NCBI RefSeq assembly: GCF_000577275.2
Contig: NZ_HG916852.1
Location: forward strand, 3,625,001-3,689,000
Direction: 5' to 3'
From: Rhizobium favelukesii
GTDB lineage: Bacteria; Pseudomonadota; Alphaproteobacteria; Rhizobiales; Rhizobiaceae
Length of the DNA stretch: 64,000 nt
This document shows positions 1 through 8,710 of this stretch, one piece after another; the first letter of the stretch is position 1, and every line of letters starts with the position of its first letter. The notes beneath the pieces were generated by a model that saw nothing but the letters and a program-made list of their open reading frames with translations, searched no databases and was not told the DNA's origin. The position numbers and the translations under genes are program-made.

Positions 1-106
1 GCCCGGACCTTGTGGTGCGCAACTCAGTGGGCGCACCGTCGCGGCGATGGACGAAGCGCTGACACCGGTAGCAGATGTTTTAGCCACCCGACACCGACAT
101 GGACGT

Positions 107-129
107 CCCGCCGCGCTTGGGGCGGCGGG
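107..129 (-). terminator. GC-rich hairpin after the cupin gene
   Basis: An 8-bp perfect stem (CCCGCCGC at 107-114, GCGGCGGG at 122-129) with a 7-nt loop lies about 30 nt beyond the stop of the cupin gene. It could end that transcript, but no T-tract follows on the minus strand, so it is weak as an intrinsic terminator. Bases 1-106 hold no gene I can support. Confidence 0.35.
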
Positions 130-161
130 AGCGGTTGGCCTTCGTGCCGCACGGCTATTGG

Positions 162-632
162 CTATTGCGACTTTTGAGGATCGTCCGCCGGGTTGACGTA
201 CTTAATGCTCCACGGGCCGTTGGTGTTGATTTGGACGACAGTCTCATCGTCGAAGTAAACAAAATGCGCCGTACCCGGCGGCAAGGCAAAGAAACTGCCC
301 GCGGGCAGTGCCTTCGTGGCGCTCCGATCGGCGGTTTTGCCCATGCCAATTTTGGCAGCCCCGGATATGACCGTGACCACTTCATAGCCAGGATGCGTGT
401 GCGGTGGGATCGCATACCCCGGCGGCAATTTGAGCCGAAGGGCAAACAAGCCTTTCTTGGTGGGATTGCCGAACAAGACCGCCGCTTGGGCTCCGGCAGG
501 AAGCGTTTTGGGAGCCCCGACCCACTTGACATCACCGGGAGCGAATATTGCGTGCGCATCCTGTGCCAAGGCAAAGGCTGCGGTCCCGCAGAATCCAATC
601 CAACCGACTGCGAATATCGATGCGATTTTCAT
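162..632 (-). CDS. Secreted cupin-domain protein
   Basis: The product is 156 residues. An N-terminal signal peptide (KIASIF, then a hydrophobic stretch ending near ALAQDAHA) predicts export to the periplasm. A single cupin barrel follows: the metal-binding motif 1 is visible as PPHTHPGYEVVTVISG and motif 2 as LPPGTAHFVYFDDE. Cupins of this type bind a metal and may act as small dioxygenases, isomerases or sensors; nothing here fixes the substrate. I chose the ATG at 632 because GAGGGAGG sits 8 nt upstream and the signal peptide begins there; a longer frame to 716 adds a non-hydrophobic leader. No operon partner is visible. Confidence 0.8.
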   Translation of the reverse strand: MKIASIFAVGWIGFCGTAAFALAQDAHAIFAPGDVKWVGAPKTLPAGAQAAVLFGNPTKKGLFALRLKLPPGYAIPPHTHPGYEVVTVISGAAKIGMGKTADRSATKALPAGSFFALPPGTAHFVYFDDETVVQINTNGPWSIKYVNPADDPQKSQ

Positions 633-760
633 GATATCCTCCCTCTCGCCGGGCCTTTCACCTCGGCTGCACGCTGGAGCAGGCTCGCGAATGCTAAGAA
701 TACGTCCGCGGACCATCTCTAGGCAAGCGCTCCTCGGTCATCCGATCGAATGTCGGCAAG

Positions 761-979
761 TCATTTCACCCGCTTGAACATCCATTTCACGACGTATTCG
801 CCGCTTCGCTTCATCTTCGTTTTCGTCTTGACCTGGACCGGCCCGCCAAGAGCCGCCTCGGCTACATCAAACGCCTGCCGCGCCTCGGCCATTGCTTTGT
901 GATAGGCGCTGTTGTCGCGCTTGGGGCTGTCGGCGACTGCCTGCACGAGGGCAGTCCAATCTCGTTCGCTGTCGCCCAT
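761..979 (-). CDS. Small hypothetical protein, 72 aa
   Basis: I do not recognise this protein. It is acidic to neutral at the N-terminus (DSERDWTALVQAVADS) and strongly basic at the C-terminus (KTKTKMKRSGEYVVKWMFKRVK), with no membrane segment. A GGGAGGG ribosome binding site lies about 10 nt before the ATG, which supports a real gene rather than a chance frame. It stands alone between the cupin gene and the ester-cyclase relic. The basic tail could contact nucleic acid or membrane, but that is a guess. Confidence 0.5.
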   Translation of the reverse strand: MGDSERDWTALVQAVADSPKRDNSAYHKAMAEARQAFDVAEAALGGPVQVKTKTKMKRSGEYVVKWMFKRVK

Positions 980-1156
980 GTATCGGCCCTCCCGTTAGCA
1001 GGAAACCGGTCTACGCTCGTCAGCGCGTGCTGCGCAAGCCATGATGATCGGCCGATTTCTGTAACGACCGCTGCGGGTGCTCGCAAACGAGATTGGCGCC
1101 CCAGTCAGACTCACCCATCGCGGTCGGCATAAGTGGCCAACCATCATCGGCTGCCT

Positions 1157-1565
1157 TTAAACGCCTCCTATCGCTCTCCCGCTTCCGGCCGCTTCGGTAA
1201 CCTGCGGGCGGTGGCGCGAGAGTCTTGACCACGCGTGCTCGTCTGCGCCTTTGCGCGCCATGTCGCGGGCGGCGTGCCGAAGCCACGCGAGAAGGCTCGA
1301 TTGAAGGCCGCCTCCGTCGCATATCCACGATATCGTGAAGCTCCATGCGATCGAGTTCATCTCGCGATAGCCCGACAACCCGATCCACCTGCCCCCGATC
1401 CACCTGCCCCCCGATCCACCTGCCCCCCCGATCCACCTGCCCCCCCGATCCAACTGCCATTGTCGTGCACATCAGGATGAACAACTGCCCCAGCCTCGAC
1501 CAGTCTTGCTTGTTCAGGCAGGCAATGTGGTCCCGGTAGATGGCGCAAAGGTCGGCCTTCGTCAT
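1157..1565 (-). pseudogene. Ester cyclase / SnoaL-like gene, frameshifted and repeat-expanded
   Basis: The ATG at 1565 has a good GAGGAGG site and opens a frame beginning MTKADLCAIYRDHIACLNKQ, which looks like the start of SnoaL-type ester cyclases. The continuation VHPDVHDNGSWIG is in another frame; one missing T near 1477 (cagttgttc for cagtttgttc) would join them. A G-rich tandem array at 1382-1458 then splits that segment from GLSGYREM, which normally follows it directly. Beyond 1358 no homology is recognisable, although a frame runs to a stop at 1157. I read this as a dead, truncated gene. The family assignment rests on about 50 residues. Confidence 0.6.
1382..1458. repeat. Tandem array of about 16 bp with growing poly-C (poly-G) tracts
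   Basis: GATCCACCTG starts at 1382, 1397, 1413 and 1430, and a variant GATCCAACTG at 1447. Spacings are 15, 16, 17 and 17 bp because the intervening C-tract is 5, 6, 7 and 7 bases long. The four extra units add 65 bp, not a multiple of three, inside the ester-cyclase frame. The variant last unit matches the ancestral coding sequence, so the array looks like expansion from one internal segment by slippage. Confidence 0.9.
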
Positions 1566-1638
1566 GACATTGCCTCCTCTTTCCACGGTCCCGCAGCCAG
1601 GTAGGGCAGGTCGAACCTCGCCCGACACCAGACCAAGT

Positions 1639-1668
1639 AAAAAAGCCGGGAAGCTTTCGCTCCCCGGC
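1639..1668 (-). terminator. Intrinsic terminator of the xylose operon
   Basis: On the minus strand GCCGGGGAGC-GAAA-GCTTCCCGGC forms a 10-bp stem with one G-U pair, followed directly by TTTTTT. It lies about 25 nt beyond the xylA stop codon. Confidence 0.9.
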
Positions 1669-1693
1669 CCTCTCCTCCACAATCAACCGCCGA

Positions 1694-3004
1694 TCACACG
1701 TAACGGTTGACGATGTTTTCGAGCAGTTCCTGCTTGCCGGACTTCGGCTGCGGGTTGACGTCCTTGCTTTCGACCCACTCGGCGATCTGCTCCAGCGAGT
1801 ATTCGCCGCGCATGAGCTTCTGGCCTTCCGCCGTGCCCCAGCCGGCGTAGCGGTCTTCCAACGGCTGGGAGAGCGCCTTGTCCTCGATCATCTTGGCGGC
1901 GGCCTTCAGGCCGCGGGCGCAGCAATCCATGCCGCCGACGTGGCCGATCAGGAGATCTGCCGGGTCCAGCGACTGGCGACGCAGCTTGGCATCGAAGTTC
2001 GTACCACCGGTCTTGAAGCCGCCGCCGGCCAGAACGTGATAGTAGGCCAGTGCCATTTCCGGAACATTGTTCGGGAACTGGTCGGTATCCCAGCCGGACT
2101 GATAGTCGTTGCGGTTCATGTCGATCGAGCCGAAGATGCCGAGCGCGTTGGCAAGCGCCAGCTCGTGCTCGAAGGAATGGCCGGCGAGGATCGCGTGGCC
2201 CTGCTCGATATTGACCTTCACTTCGTTCTCGAGGCCGTTCCTCTTCAGGAAGCCGTAGACGGTCGCGACGTCGTAGTCGTACTGGTGCTTGGTCGGCTCC
2301 TGCGGCTTAGGCTCGATCAGGATCGTGCCCTTGTAGCCGATCTTGTGCTTGTATTCGACGACGAGGTTGAGGAAGCGGCCGAGTTGGTCGAGTTCGCGCT
2401 TCAGGTCGGTGTTGAGCAGCGTCTCGTAACCTTCGCGGCCGCCCCACAGCACGTAGTTTTCGCCGCCGAGCTTCTGCGTGGCGTCCATGCAGGTCTTCAC
2501 CGTCGCTGCGGAGAAGGCGAAAACGTCCGGATCTGGATTGGTCGCGGCACCCGACATGAAGCGACGGTTGGAGAAGAGGTTCGCCGTGCCCCAGAGCAGC
2601 TTGGTGCCGGTCGCGGCCTGCTTCTCGGCGAAGTAGTCGACGATCTCGTTTAGGTTCTTGGTGTTCTCGGCGAAGTTCTTGCCTTCCGGACGCACGTCGG
2701 CATCGTGGAAGCAGTAGTACGGAGCGCCAAGCAGCGAGAAGAACTCAAACGCGACGTCGGCCTTCAGCTTCGCAGCCTGCATCGTGTCTTCGAACCATGG
2801 GCGCAGGAAGGTCTGGCCGCCGAAGGGGTCGCCGCCCGGCCAGGTGAAGGTGTGCCAGTAGGCAACGGCAAAGCGCAGATGGTCTTCCATGCGTTTGCCG
2901 AGGACGACTTCGTCCTTGTCGTAATGGCGGAAAGCCAGCGGATTGGTGCTGTCCGGGCCTTCATACTTGATCTTCTGGATGTCGCCGAAAAATCCGGTGC
3001 TCAT
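1694..3004 (-). CDS. xylA: Xylose isomerase
   Basis: Cytoplasmic D-xylose to D-xylulose isomerase, 436 residues, the usual length for class II enzymes. The catalytic [10 protein letters not shown] motif places His100 and Asp103; the metal-binding segment [15 protein letters not shown] carries Glu231 and Lys233. The ATG at 3004 has a GAGGAG site upstream and the start matches the family; an upstream extension of the frame to 3169 runs into xylB and is not coding. It is the last gene of the regulator-xylB-xylA operon, 37 nt after xylB, and is followed by a strong terminator. Confidence 0.97.
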   Translation of the reverse strand: MSTGFFGDIQKIKYEGPDSTNPLAFRHYDKDEVVLGKRMEDHLRFAVAYWHTFTWPGGDPFGGQTFLRPWFEDTMQAAKLKADVAFEFFSLLGAPYYCFHDADVRPEGKNFAENTKNLNEIVDYFAEKQAATGTKLLWGTANLFSNRRFMSGAATNPDPDVFAFSAATVKTCMDATQKLGGENYVLWGGREGYETLLNTDLKRELDQLGRFLNLVVEYKHKIGYKGTILIEPKPQEPTKHQYDYDVATVYGFLKRNGLENEVKVNIEQGHAILAGHSFEHELALANALGIFGSIDMNRNDYQSGWDTDQFPNNVPEMALAYYHVLAGGGFKTGGTNFDAKLRRQSLDPADLLIGHVGGMDCCARGLKAAAKMIEDKALSQPLEDRYAGWGTAEGQKLMRGEYSLEQIAEWVESKDVNPQPKSGKQELLENIVNRYV

Positions 3005-3041
3005 CTCGTGTCTCCTCGGGTTTGAGATTGTTGTTCTGGGT

Positions 3042-4496
3042 TCAGCGCTGCAGCGACTTGATCGCCGGGTAGAGAGCGCGGTAACGCTTGTAGGCATCCT
3101 CGTAGGCGCCGCTGAGAGCCGCGACGGGCTCAATCGTGCCGGCCGTCTTCGGCGGTGTGCAGACGGCAACCGGATCGGCGCCGGTCGCGGCGATCAGGCC
3201 GAGACGCGCGGCGCCGAAAGCGGCGCCGAAGTCGCCGTCCGCCGGCAGGTCGACCGGCACGCCGAGCGTCGTGGCGATCGAGGCCAGCCAGTAGCGCGAG
3301 CGCGAGCCGCCGCCGATTGCGGTGACGCGGGAAATATCCGTGCCAGCCGAGCGCAGTGCTTCGAGATTGTCGCGGATGGCGAAGGATACGCCTTCCAGCA
3401 CGGCTTGGGTCAGCACCACGCGGCTGCTCTCGTGCTCGAGGCCGATGAAGGCCCCGCGAATGACGGCGTCGTTGTGCGGCGTGCGCTCGCCCGAGAGATA
3501 GGGAAGGAAGGTAGCACCCGATGGCGCCTTCAGCGTTTCGCCAAGTTCGGTGGTCAGGTCCGCCGCCGACTTGCCGGTGACACCGGAATGCCAGTTCAGC
3601 GCATCCGTCGCCGACAGGATGACGCCCATCTGGTGCCAGGTATCAGGGAGCGCGTGGCAGAAGGCATGCACGGCGCTTTCCGGCTTCGGCAGATAGGCGG
3701 CATTGGCGGCAAAAAGAACGCCCGAGGTCCCGAGCGACACGAAGGCAGCGCCATCGCTGACCGTACCCATGCCGCAGGCCGAAGCTGCGTTATCACCTGC
3801 GCCGCCGGCAACGACGACGCTTTCCGACATACCCCACTTGCCGGCCAGCTCGCTGCGAAGCGTGCCACCCTGCTCCGTGCCTTCGATCAGATGAGGCATC
3901 TGCTTTTCATCGAGGCCGGTGACTGCAAGAAGCTCCGATGACCATTTGCGCTTGCCGGTATCGAGCCAGGCGGTGCCTGCCGAATCCGACATTTCGGAGA
4001 TGTGCTCGCCGGTCAGCCAGAGACGCAGGTAGTCCTTCGGCAGCAGGACCTTGCCGACCTTGGCGAAGATTTCGGGCTCATGCTTGGCGACCCAGGCAAG
4101 CTTCGGCGCGGTAAAGCCGGGGAAAACGATGTTGCCGGTCAGCTTGCGGAACCGCGGATCGGAATCGAGCGCGGCGGCTTCGACGTAGGAGCGGGTATCG
4201 TTCCAGAGAATGCAGGGGCGCAGCACCTTGTCGTTTGCATCGAGCAGCGTCGCGCCGTGCATCTGGCCGGAGAGGCCGATGCCCTTCACGGCGGCGAGTT
4301 CCTTCGGATGCTTTGCCTTCAGGCCGGCAACGGCCTCTTCGGTGGCACGGATCCAGTGCGACGGCTCCTGCTCCGACCAGCCGGAACGCGGACGCGAGAC
4401 ATCGAGCGCGCCGTTGGCCGAACCGATGATCTTCTGATCGCCGTCGATCAGCATGGCTTTGACGCCGGAGGTTCCGAGATCGAGACCCAGATACAT
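3042..4496 (-). CDS. xylB: Xylulokinase
   Basis: FGGY-family sugar kinase of 484 residues that phosphorylates D-xylulose to xylulose 5-phosphate for the pentose phosphate pathway. The N-terminal ATPase-fold motif [15 protein letters not shown] is intact, as are the substrate loop around SGQMHGATL and LWND, and the C-terminal ATP-binding segment with [13 protein letters not shown]. It starts 18 nt after the regulator gene and ends 37 nt before xylA, so all three are probably one transcript. The isomerase next door makes xylulose much the likeliest substrate. Confidence 0.96.
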   Translation of the reverse strand: MYLGLDLGTSGVKAMLIDGDQKIIGSANGALDVSRPRSGWSEQEPSHWIRATEEAVAGLKAKHPKELAAVKGIGLSGQMHGATLLDANDKVLRPCILWNDTRSYVEAAALDSDPRFRKLTGNIVFPGFTAPKLAWVAKHEPEIFAKVGKVLLPKDYLRLWLTGEHISEMSDSAGTAWLDTGKRKWSSELLAVTGLDEKQMPHLIEGTEQGGTLRSELAGKWGMSESVVVAGGAGDNAASACGMGTVSDGAAFVSLGTSGVLFAANAAYLPKPESAVHAFCHALPDTWHQMGVILSATDALNWHSGVTGKSAADLTTELGETLKAPSGATFLPYLSGERTPHNDAVIRGAFIGLEHESSRVVLTQAVLEGVSFAIRDNLEALRSAGTDISRVTAIGGGSRSRYWLASIATTLGVPVDLPADGDFGAAFGAARLGLIAATGADPVAVCTPPKTAGTIEPVAALSGAYEDAYKRYRALYPAIKSLQR

Positions 4497-4514
4497 GTGT
4501 TTCTCCCCTTGCCG

Positions 4515-5540
4515 TTACGGCAGATTGTCTTTCAGGAATATGTCGAGGCGGATGCGCTCCTGCGCGTCGATCACGGAAAGTCCGTCCGCCTTCGCCTTGA
4601 GGACGCGGATGGCGCTGCGAACCTCATGACCCGCATCCTGGTTCAGAATTGCGTCAATCGTTCCGTCAAGGAGCGCGGCGCGCGTGTGCGCCGTCAGCTC
4701 GTGGGCGATGACTGTCAGCGACCGATCGACCGCCTTTTCCTTCAGCGCCTTGATCAGGCCGCGATTGCCGGCACCGAGGCTGTAGATGCCGATGATGCCG
4801 CTGTTCTTCGACAGCGCATCTGCCACCAGCATATGGGCCATCTCCGGATCGTCGCGGCCCTCGATGACAGGCAGGATCGAGAGCGACGGAAACTCCGCCG
4901 CGATAACGGCGGCGAAACCCTCGAGGCGTTCGCGATGGTCACGCACCAACATCGAGCCGGCGAGCACCGCGATCTCGCCCCTGGCGCCGCCGAGGAAACG
5001 CCCAAGCAGCCGCGCGGCCGTGCGACCGGCGGCAATATTGTCGACACCGGCGTAATGATGGCGCTGCGAGCCGGTGAGATCCGAAACCAGCGTCACGACG
5101 GGAATGCCGTCCTTCACCAGCCGGTCGACGGCATCGCGCACTTCAGGCGCATCGGTGGCTACAAGCGCGATTCCCGAAGGCCGCTCCTGGCTAAGCTCAT
5201 CCAGAACCTTAACGAGCGCGCCCGGATCGAAGGCTGGCACCTCGAGGGTGCGAATATTCGTTCGCTCCACGGACGAACGCGCGGCGGCCGCACGGACCTC
5301 GGCGTTCAGCCCGTGCATGAAGGAATTGTCGCTGGCCGGCAGGATGAAGACGAGCGGATAAGTGCGGCCCTTGGCGAGGTTGGCAGCAGCGACATCCCTG
5401 ATGTAACCGATCTCGCGAATGGCATTCTCGACCCTCTCGCGCGTCACGTGGCGCACGCCCGGTCGCTGGTTCAAAACCCGGTCGACGGTTGCCAGACTGA
5501 CGCCTGCCGCAGCAGCGATATCGTGAACTGTAGGTCTCAT
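4515..5540 (-). CDS. LacI-family regulator of the xylose operon
   Basis: A 341-residue repressor. The LacI helix-turn-helix is at residues 1-50 (PTVHDIAAAAGVSLATVDRVLNQRPGV), and the rest is a periplasmic-binding-protein-like sensor domain (LVFILPASDNSFMHGLNAEV onward). The ATG at 5540 follows AGGAGGAG. It is the first gene of the operon and a 20-bp palindrome with a central CG lies just upstream, so it probably represses itself together with xylBA. D-xylose or xylulose is the probable inducer; this comes from context only. XylR is a likely functional name. Confidence 0.88.
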   Translation of the reverse strand: MRPTVHDIAAAAGVSLATVDRVLNQRPGVRHVTRERVENAIREIGYIRDVAAANLAKGRTYPLVFILPASDNSFMHGLNAEVRAAAARSSVERTNIRTLEVPAFDPGALVKVLDELSQERPSGIALVATDAPEVRDAVDRLVKDGIPVVTLVSDLTGSQRHHYAGVDNIAAGRTAARLLGRFLGGARGEIAVLAGSMLVRDHRERLEGFAAVIAAEFPSLSILPVIEGRDDPEMAHMLVADALSKNSGIIGIYSLGAGNRGLIKALKEKAVDRSLTVIAHELTAHTRAALLDGTIDAILNQDAGHEVRSAIRVLKAKADGLSVIDAQERIRLDIFLKDNLP

Positions 5541-5571
5541 CTCTCCTCCTGACGAGACCTTTAACTCCAAA

Positions 5572-5591
5572 TTTGATGTACGTAAATCAAA
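5572..5591. promoter_or_regulatory. Probable LacI-type operator of the xylose operon
   Basis: The 20-bp sequence tttgatgtacgtaaatcaaa is palindromic at 9 of 10 pairs and centred on CG at 5581/5582, the typical form of LacI-family operators. It sits about 30 nt upstream of the regulator start, the only long gap in the operon. Confidence 0.75.
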
Positions 5592-5671
5592 ATCTGTAAA
5601 CACATCTTTCTATCGAAGATCGGCCGGTAATTTTTCACGGCTTGAAGCGTGATGGGCGATGGCGTGGAAGG

Positions 5672-5710
5672 AAAAATGCAACAACGCCGGCTTGGTTTCC
5701 AGGCCGGCGT
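5672..5710 (-). terminator. Intrinsic terminator after emrB
   Basis: On the minus strand ACGCCGGC (5710-5703) pairs with GCCGGCGT (5691-5684) around an 11-nt loop, and a run of five T follows at 5676-5672. It lies 22 nt past the emrB stop. Confidence 0.8.
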
Positions 5711-5732
5711 CACAATGCATTCATCGGAGAAA

Positions 5733-7322
5733 TCAGTGGCCGCCGCCACCGCCGCCGCCCTGCGGAGCGGGTTTGTCGATCAGCACAATACCGACGATCA
5801 TGGCGAGGAACAGCACGGTCAGCAACATAAAGATATCGGCGAAGGACATCACCATCGCCTGCTTCGTTACCAGACCGACCATCTGCTTGATCGCGACCAC
5901 CGCCCCATCCATGCCATAGGCATCGTAGTTCGACGTCATGTTCTTGATCTGATCGAGCGCCATCGGATTGCCCCAGTCGAGACCCTCGCGGATCCGCTGA
6001 TAGTGCACGTCCTGCCGGTTCGTCAGCACGGTGTTGATCACGGCAAGACCCACGGCGCCGCCGAGGTTGCGCGTCAGGTTGAAGAGACCGGATGCGCCGC
6101 GCATACGCGCCGGCGGCATCGTGCCGAGAGCGATATTGTTGATCGGCACCATGCACATCATCAGCCCGAAACCGCGCAGGATTTGCGGAATGAACAGCTC
6201 GTAGAAATCCCAGTCCGTGGTCATGCCCGTCATGATGTAGGTGCCGGCAGCAAAGCTTATGAAGCCCAGCACCATCATCAGCCTTAGGTCCATCTTGGTC
6301 GACAGCTTGCCGGCGATCGGCGCGGTGAAAAACATCGCGAGACCCGACACGAACATCGTCTCGCCGATCATCAGCGAATCGTAGCCTCGGATGCGCCCGA
6401 GATAGAGCGGATAGATATAGGTCAGTCCGTAGAGGCCTATACCCATGACGAAGGAGAACAGCGAGCCGACGGCAAAGTTTCGGTTGCTGAAGGCCCTGAG
6501 ATCGACGACCGGGAAGTCCACTTTGAACGCCCGGTAGAAGAACACGACGCAACCGATCGCCGAGGCGACGGCACCCATGGTGATGTGGCTGTCGTTGAAC
6601 CAGTCGTTCGAATTGCCTTCTTCCAGTACATATTCCAGCGCGCCGAGGAACATGCCCATGGAGAGCAATCCCCACCAATCGAACTTCTTGATCAGCGAGA
6701 ATTCCGGCTTGTCGAAATCGATGAAGTTCCAGGTGACGATCGTCACGATGATACCGGGCACGATATTGACCAAAAACAGCCAGTGCCAGGAGAAGGCATG
6801 GCTGAGATAGCCGCCGACGGTCGGGCCGATCGTCGGTGCAAGCGTGGCGATCAGGCCTATGATCGGCGACACGATGCTACGCTTGGAGGGCGGGAAGATC
6901 GTGAATGCGGCCGCAAAAACCGACGGGATCATGCCGCCGCCGATGAAGCCCTGAATGGCGCGGTAGACGATCATCTGGTCGATGTTGGTCGCCGTCGCAC
7001 AAAGCGCACTCGCCATGGTGAACCCCGCAGCCGAGGCCGCAAACAGATATCGCGTCGAGACGATGCGTGCGAGCGTGCCCGACAGCGGAATCATGATGAC
7101 TTCAGCGATCAGGTAAGATGTCTGCACCCAGCCGATCTCGTCCGAACCGGCGCTGAGGCCCGCCTGGATTTCGGCAAGCGACGCCGACACGATCTGAATG
7201 TCGAGGATCGACATGAACATGCCGAGCACCATCGCGAAGAACGCGATGAGCTTGCGGGGATCCATATGATCCGTGGCAGCCGGAGTGGCCGGAACGGTTC
7301 CAATTGTTGCGCTCACGGCCAT
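5733..7322 (-). CDS. emrB: DHA2-family multidrug exporter EmrB (first copy)
   Basis: Inner-membrane drug/proton antiporter of the major facilitator superfamily, 529 residues with about 14 hydrophobic segments. The first helix shows LDIQIVSASLAEIQ and motif A-like LARIVSTRYLF; helix 5 has APTIGPTVGGYL, motif C of exporters. The C-terminus ends in a glycine run. It is 22 nt downstream of emrA, so the two are one operon and should form a tripartite pump with an outer-membrane channel encoded elsewhere. Similar rhizobial pumps export plant phenolics; the actual substrates cannot be read from the sequence. Confidence 0.93.
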   Translation of the reverse strand: MAVSATIGTVPATPAATDHMDPRKLIAFFAMVLGMFMSILDIQIVSASLAEIQAGLSAGSDEIGWVQTSYLIAEVIMIPLSGTLARIVSTRYLFAASAAGFTMASALCATATNIDQMIVYRAIQGFIGGGMIPSVFAAAFTIFPPSKRSIVSPIIGLIATLAPTIGPTVGGYLSHAFSWHWLFLVNIVPGIIVTIVTWNFIDFDKPEFSLIKKFDWWGLLSMGMFLGALEYVLEEGNSNDWFNDSHITMGAVASAIGCVVFFYRAFKVDFPVVDLRAFSNRNFAVGSLFSFVMGIGLYGLTYIYPLYLGRIRGYDSLMIGETMFVSGLAMFFTAPIAGKLSTKMDLRLMMVLGFISFAAGTYIMTGMTTDWDFYELFIPQILRGFGLMMCMVPINNIALGTMPPARMRGASGLFNLTRNLGGAVGLAVINTVLTNRQDVHYQRIREGLDWGNPMALDQIKNMTSNYDAYGMDGAVVAIKQMVGLVTKQAMVMSFADIFMLLTVLFLAMIVGIVLIDKPAPQGGGGGGGH

Positions 7323-7344
7323 GGGGCTACCTCGTCAGACGATA

Positions 7345-8541
7345 TTACTTGGCGGCGTCCGGCGCTGTGCGCGTGTCGACATCAACGACAACGCTGAGGC
7401 CAGCACGCAGGCGGCCGCTATCGAGGGCGTCCTGTGGCAGCGAGATGCGAACCGGCACGCGCTGGATAATCTTCGTGAAGTTGCCCGTCGCATTTTCCGG
7501 GGGCAGCAGCGAGAAGACGGAGCCGGATGCCGGCGAGATCGATTCGACCGTCCCGACGATCGGGCGATCGTCATAGGCATCCACGTGGACGTTAACCTTC
7601 GAGCCCGGAACCAAATGCTGGATCTGCGTTTCCTTGAAATTCGCATCGATGAAGAGCTGGCGGACCGGGACGAGCGCCATCAGACGCTGGCCGGGCGACA
7701 CAAGATCGCCTTCCTGGACGAAACGGTTGCCGACAACGCCGTCATAAGGCGCCTTCAAAACCGTGAAGGAGAGGTCACGGGCAGCCTTGTCGCGCGAAAG
7801 CTCGAGCTGGCGGATCGTGCCCTCAGCTTCGCGGCGCTGCGCCTGCAGGAGCGTGATGTTTGCCTCCGCGGACGCGATCGCGGCATCGCCACCGATGAGG
7901 TTCGCCTTTGCCTGATCGAGCGCGATGTTCGCAGCGTCGAGGTTGGCGGTGGTGCCGACAGACTTGGATTGCAGTTCTGCGGCACGGGTCTGCGTGATCT
8001 GTGCACCGCGAACAGTGGCTTCCAAGGCAGTCTTCTGGGCTTTGGCCTGATCAAGGCTTGCCTGTCCACCGGCGATCTGCGCGTCGATGCGCTGCAGCGA
8101 GAGCTTTTCGGTATCAAGGGAAGCCATCGCCTGATCGAGGGCGAGCTTGTAGTCGCCGTCGTCGAGCGATGCCAAGAGGTCACCTGCCTTGATTTTCTGG
8201 TTGGCAACGACATTCACCTTGGCGACGTAGCCTGTGACCTTCGGCGAGATCGTCGCGATGTCGCCTCCGATATAGGCGTCATCGGTCGAGACCAGGAAAC
8301 GGCCCGTCGTCCACCAATCGTAGCCGTACCAGCCAGCGCCTGCGAGCAGCGCAAGGCCAATGATCGGCAGAGCGAGACTGCGCTTTTTCTTCTTCTCCGC
8401 GGGAGCGGCCTGCGTCTCAGCAGGAGCTTGCGGCGCGCGCGGTGCTTCCGCGGTGGGGACTGCTGCTTCCTGAGCCTTGCCCTCGGTATCAGCAGGCTCG
8501 CTGACGATGCGGGCAACATTGGCTTTTGGATTGGACGACAT
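7345..8541 (-). CDS. emrA: Membrane fusion protein EmrA (first copy)
   Basis: HlyD-family periplasmic adaptor, 398 residues. A basic, Ala/Pro-rich cytoplasmic tail (residues 1-53) precedes one membrane segment (LALPIIGLALLAGAGWYGY). The biotinyl-lipoyl-like motif follows (VSTDDAYIGGDIATISPKVTG), then a long coiled coil of about 120 residues and a beta-barrel region (LKAPYDGVVGNRFVQEGDLV). It links EmrB to an outer-membrane channel. Its start faces a TetR gene across 169 bp holding two matched inverted repeats, so it is probably repressed by that protein. Confidence 0.92.
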   Translation of the reverse strand: MSSNPKANVARIVSEPADTEGKAQEAAVPTAEAPRAPQAPAETQAAPAEKKKKRSLALPIIGLALLAGAGWYGYDWWTTGRFLVSTDDAYIGGDIATISPKVTGYVAKVNVVANQKIKAGDLLASLDDGDYKLALDQAMASLDTEKLSLQRIDAQIAGGQASLDQAKAQKTALEATVRGAQITQTRAAELQSKSVGTTANLDAANIALDQAKANLIGGDAAIASAEANITLLQAQRREAEGTIRQLELSRDKAARDLSFTVLKAPYDGVVGNRFVQEGDLVSPGQRLMALVPVRQLFIDANFKETQIQHLVPGSKVNVHVDAYDDRPIVGTVESISPASGSVFSLLPPENATGNFTKIIQRVPVRISLPQDALDSGRLRAGLSVVVDVDTRTAPDAAK

Positions 8542-8573
8542 GGGCGGCTACCGGTAAATCGAGTGAATTTAAT

Positions 8574-8589
8574 CGAACTGAACGGTTCG
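8574..8589. promoter_or_regulatory. Probable TetR operator, emrA-proximal site
   Basis: CGAAC-TGAACG-GTTCG is a 16-bp inverted repeat with 5-bp arms. Its layout matches the 16-bp site at 8649-8664. It lies in the emrA leader, so a bound repressor would block emrA transcription. Confidence 0.55.
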
Positions 8590-8613
8590 GTTCGGTTCGG
8601 TTCGGTTCGGTTG
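8584..8613. repeat. GGTTC pentanucleotide tandem repeat
   Basis: Five perfect GGTTC units (8584-8608) and a sixth, GGTTG, lie between emrA and its regulator. The unit is the half-site of the flanking inverted repeats, so the array multiplies potential repressor half-sites. Its last bases run into TTGACA at 8611-8616, a possible -35 box for the tetR gene, although no good -10 follows. Confidence 0.85.
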
Positions 8614-8648
8614 ACATAGAACCTTTTTCCATTCATATCAAGATATAT

Positions 8649-8664
8649 CGAACCGGTTGGTTCG
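8649..8664. promoter_or_regulatory. Probable TetR operator, regulator-proximal site
   Basis: CGAACCGGTTGGTTCG carries 6-bp arms CGAACC/GGTTCG around GGTT. It sits 46 bp upstream of the tetR start, within the shared control region, and suggests autoregulation as well as control of emrAB. A candidate emrA promoter on the minus strand (TTGATA, 17 nt, TATGTC) lies between the two operators. Confidence 0.65.
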
Positions 8665-8710
8665 GTTTTATTAACGAAAAATTCGCTGATGCGGATATGG
8701 TTAAGGAGCG

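Noticed and set aside
1..106. Possible end of a coding region at the left edge
   Set aside because: A frame without stops can be read on the plus strand to about 196, but it has no recognisable family and overlaps the cupin gene's hairpin.
1382..1458. CRISPR-like or integron-type array
   Set aside because: The units are 15-17 bp with no spacers and arise inside a coding sequence; no integrase or cas gene is near.
4002..5552. A 516-codon plus-strand frame opposite xylB and the LacI-type gene
   Set aside because: Both minus-strand genes have full motifs and good ribosome sites; the plus-strand frame has neither.
8584..8613. CRISPR-like array
   Set aside because: The repeats are 5-bp and directly adjacent, without spacers, and no cas genes are present.
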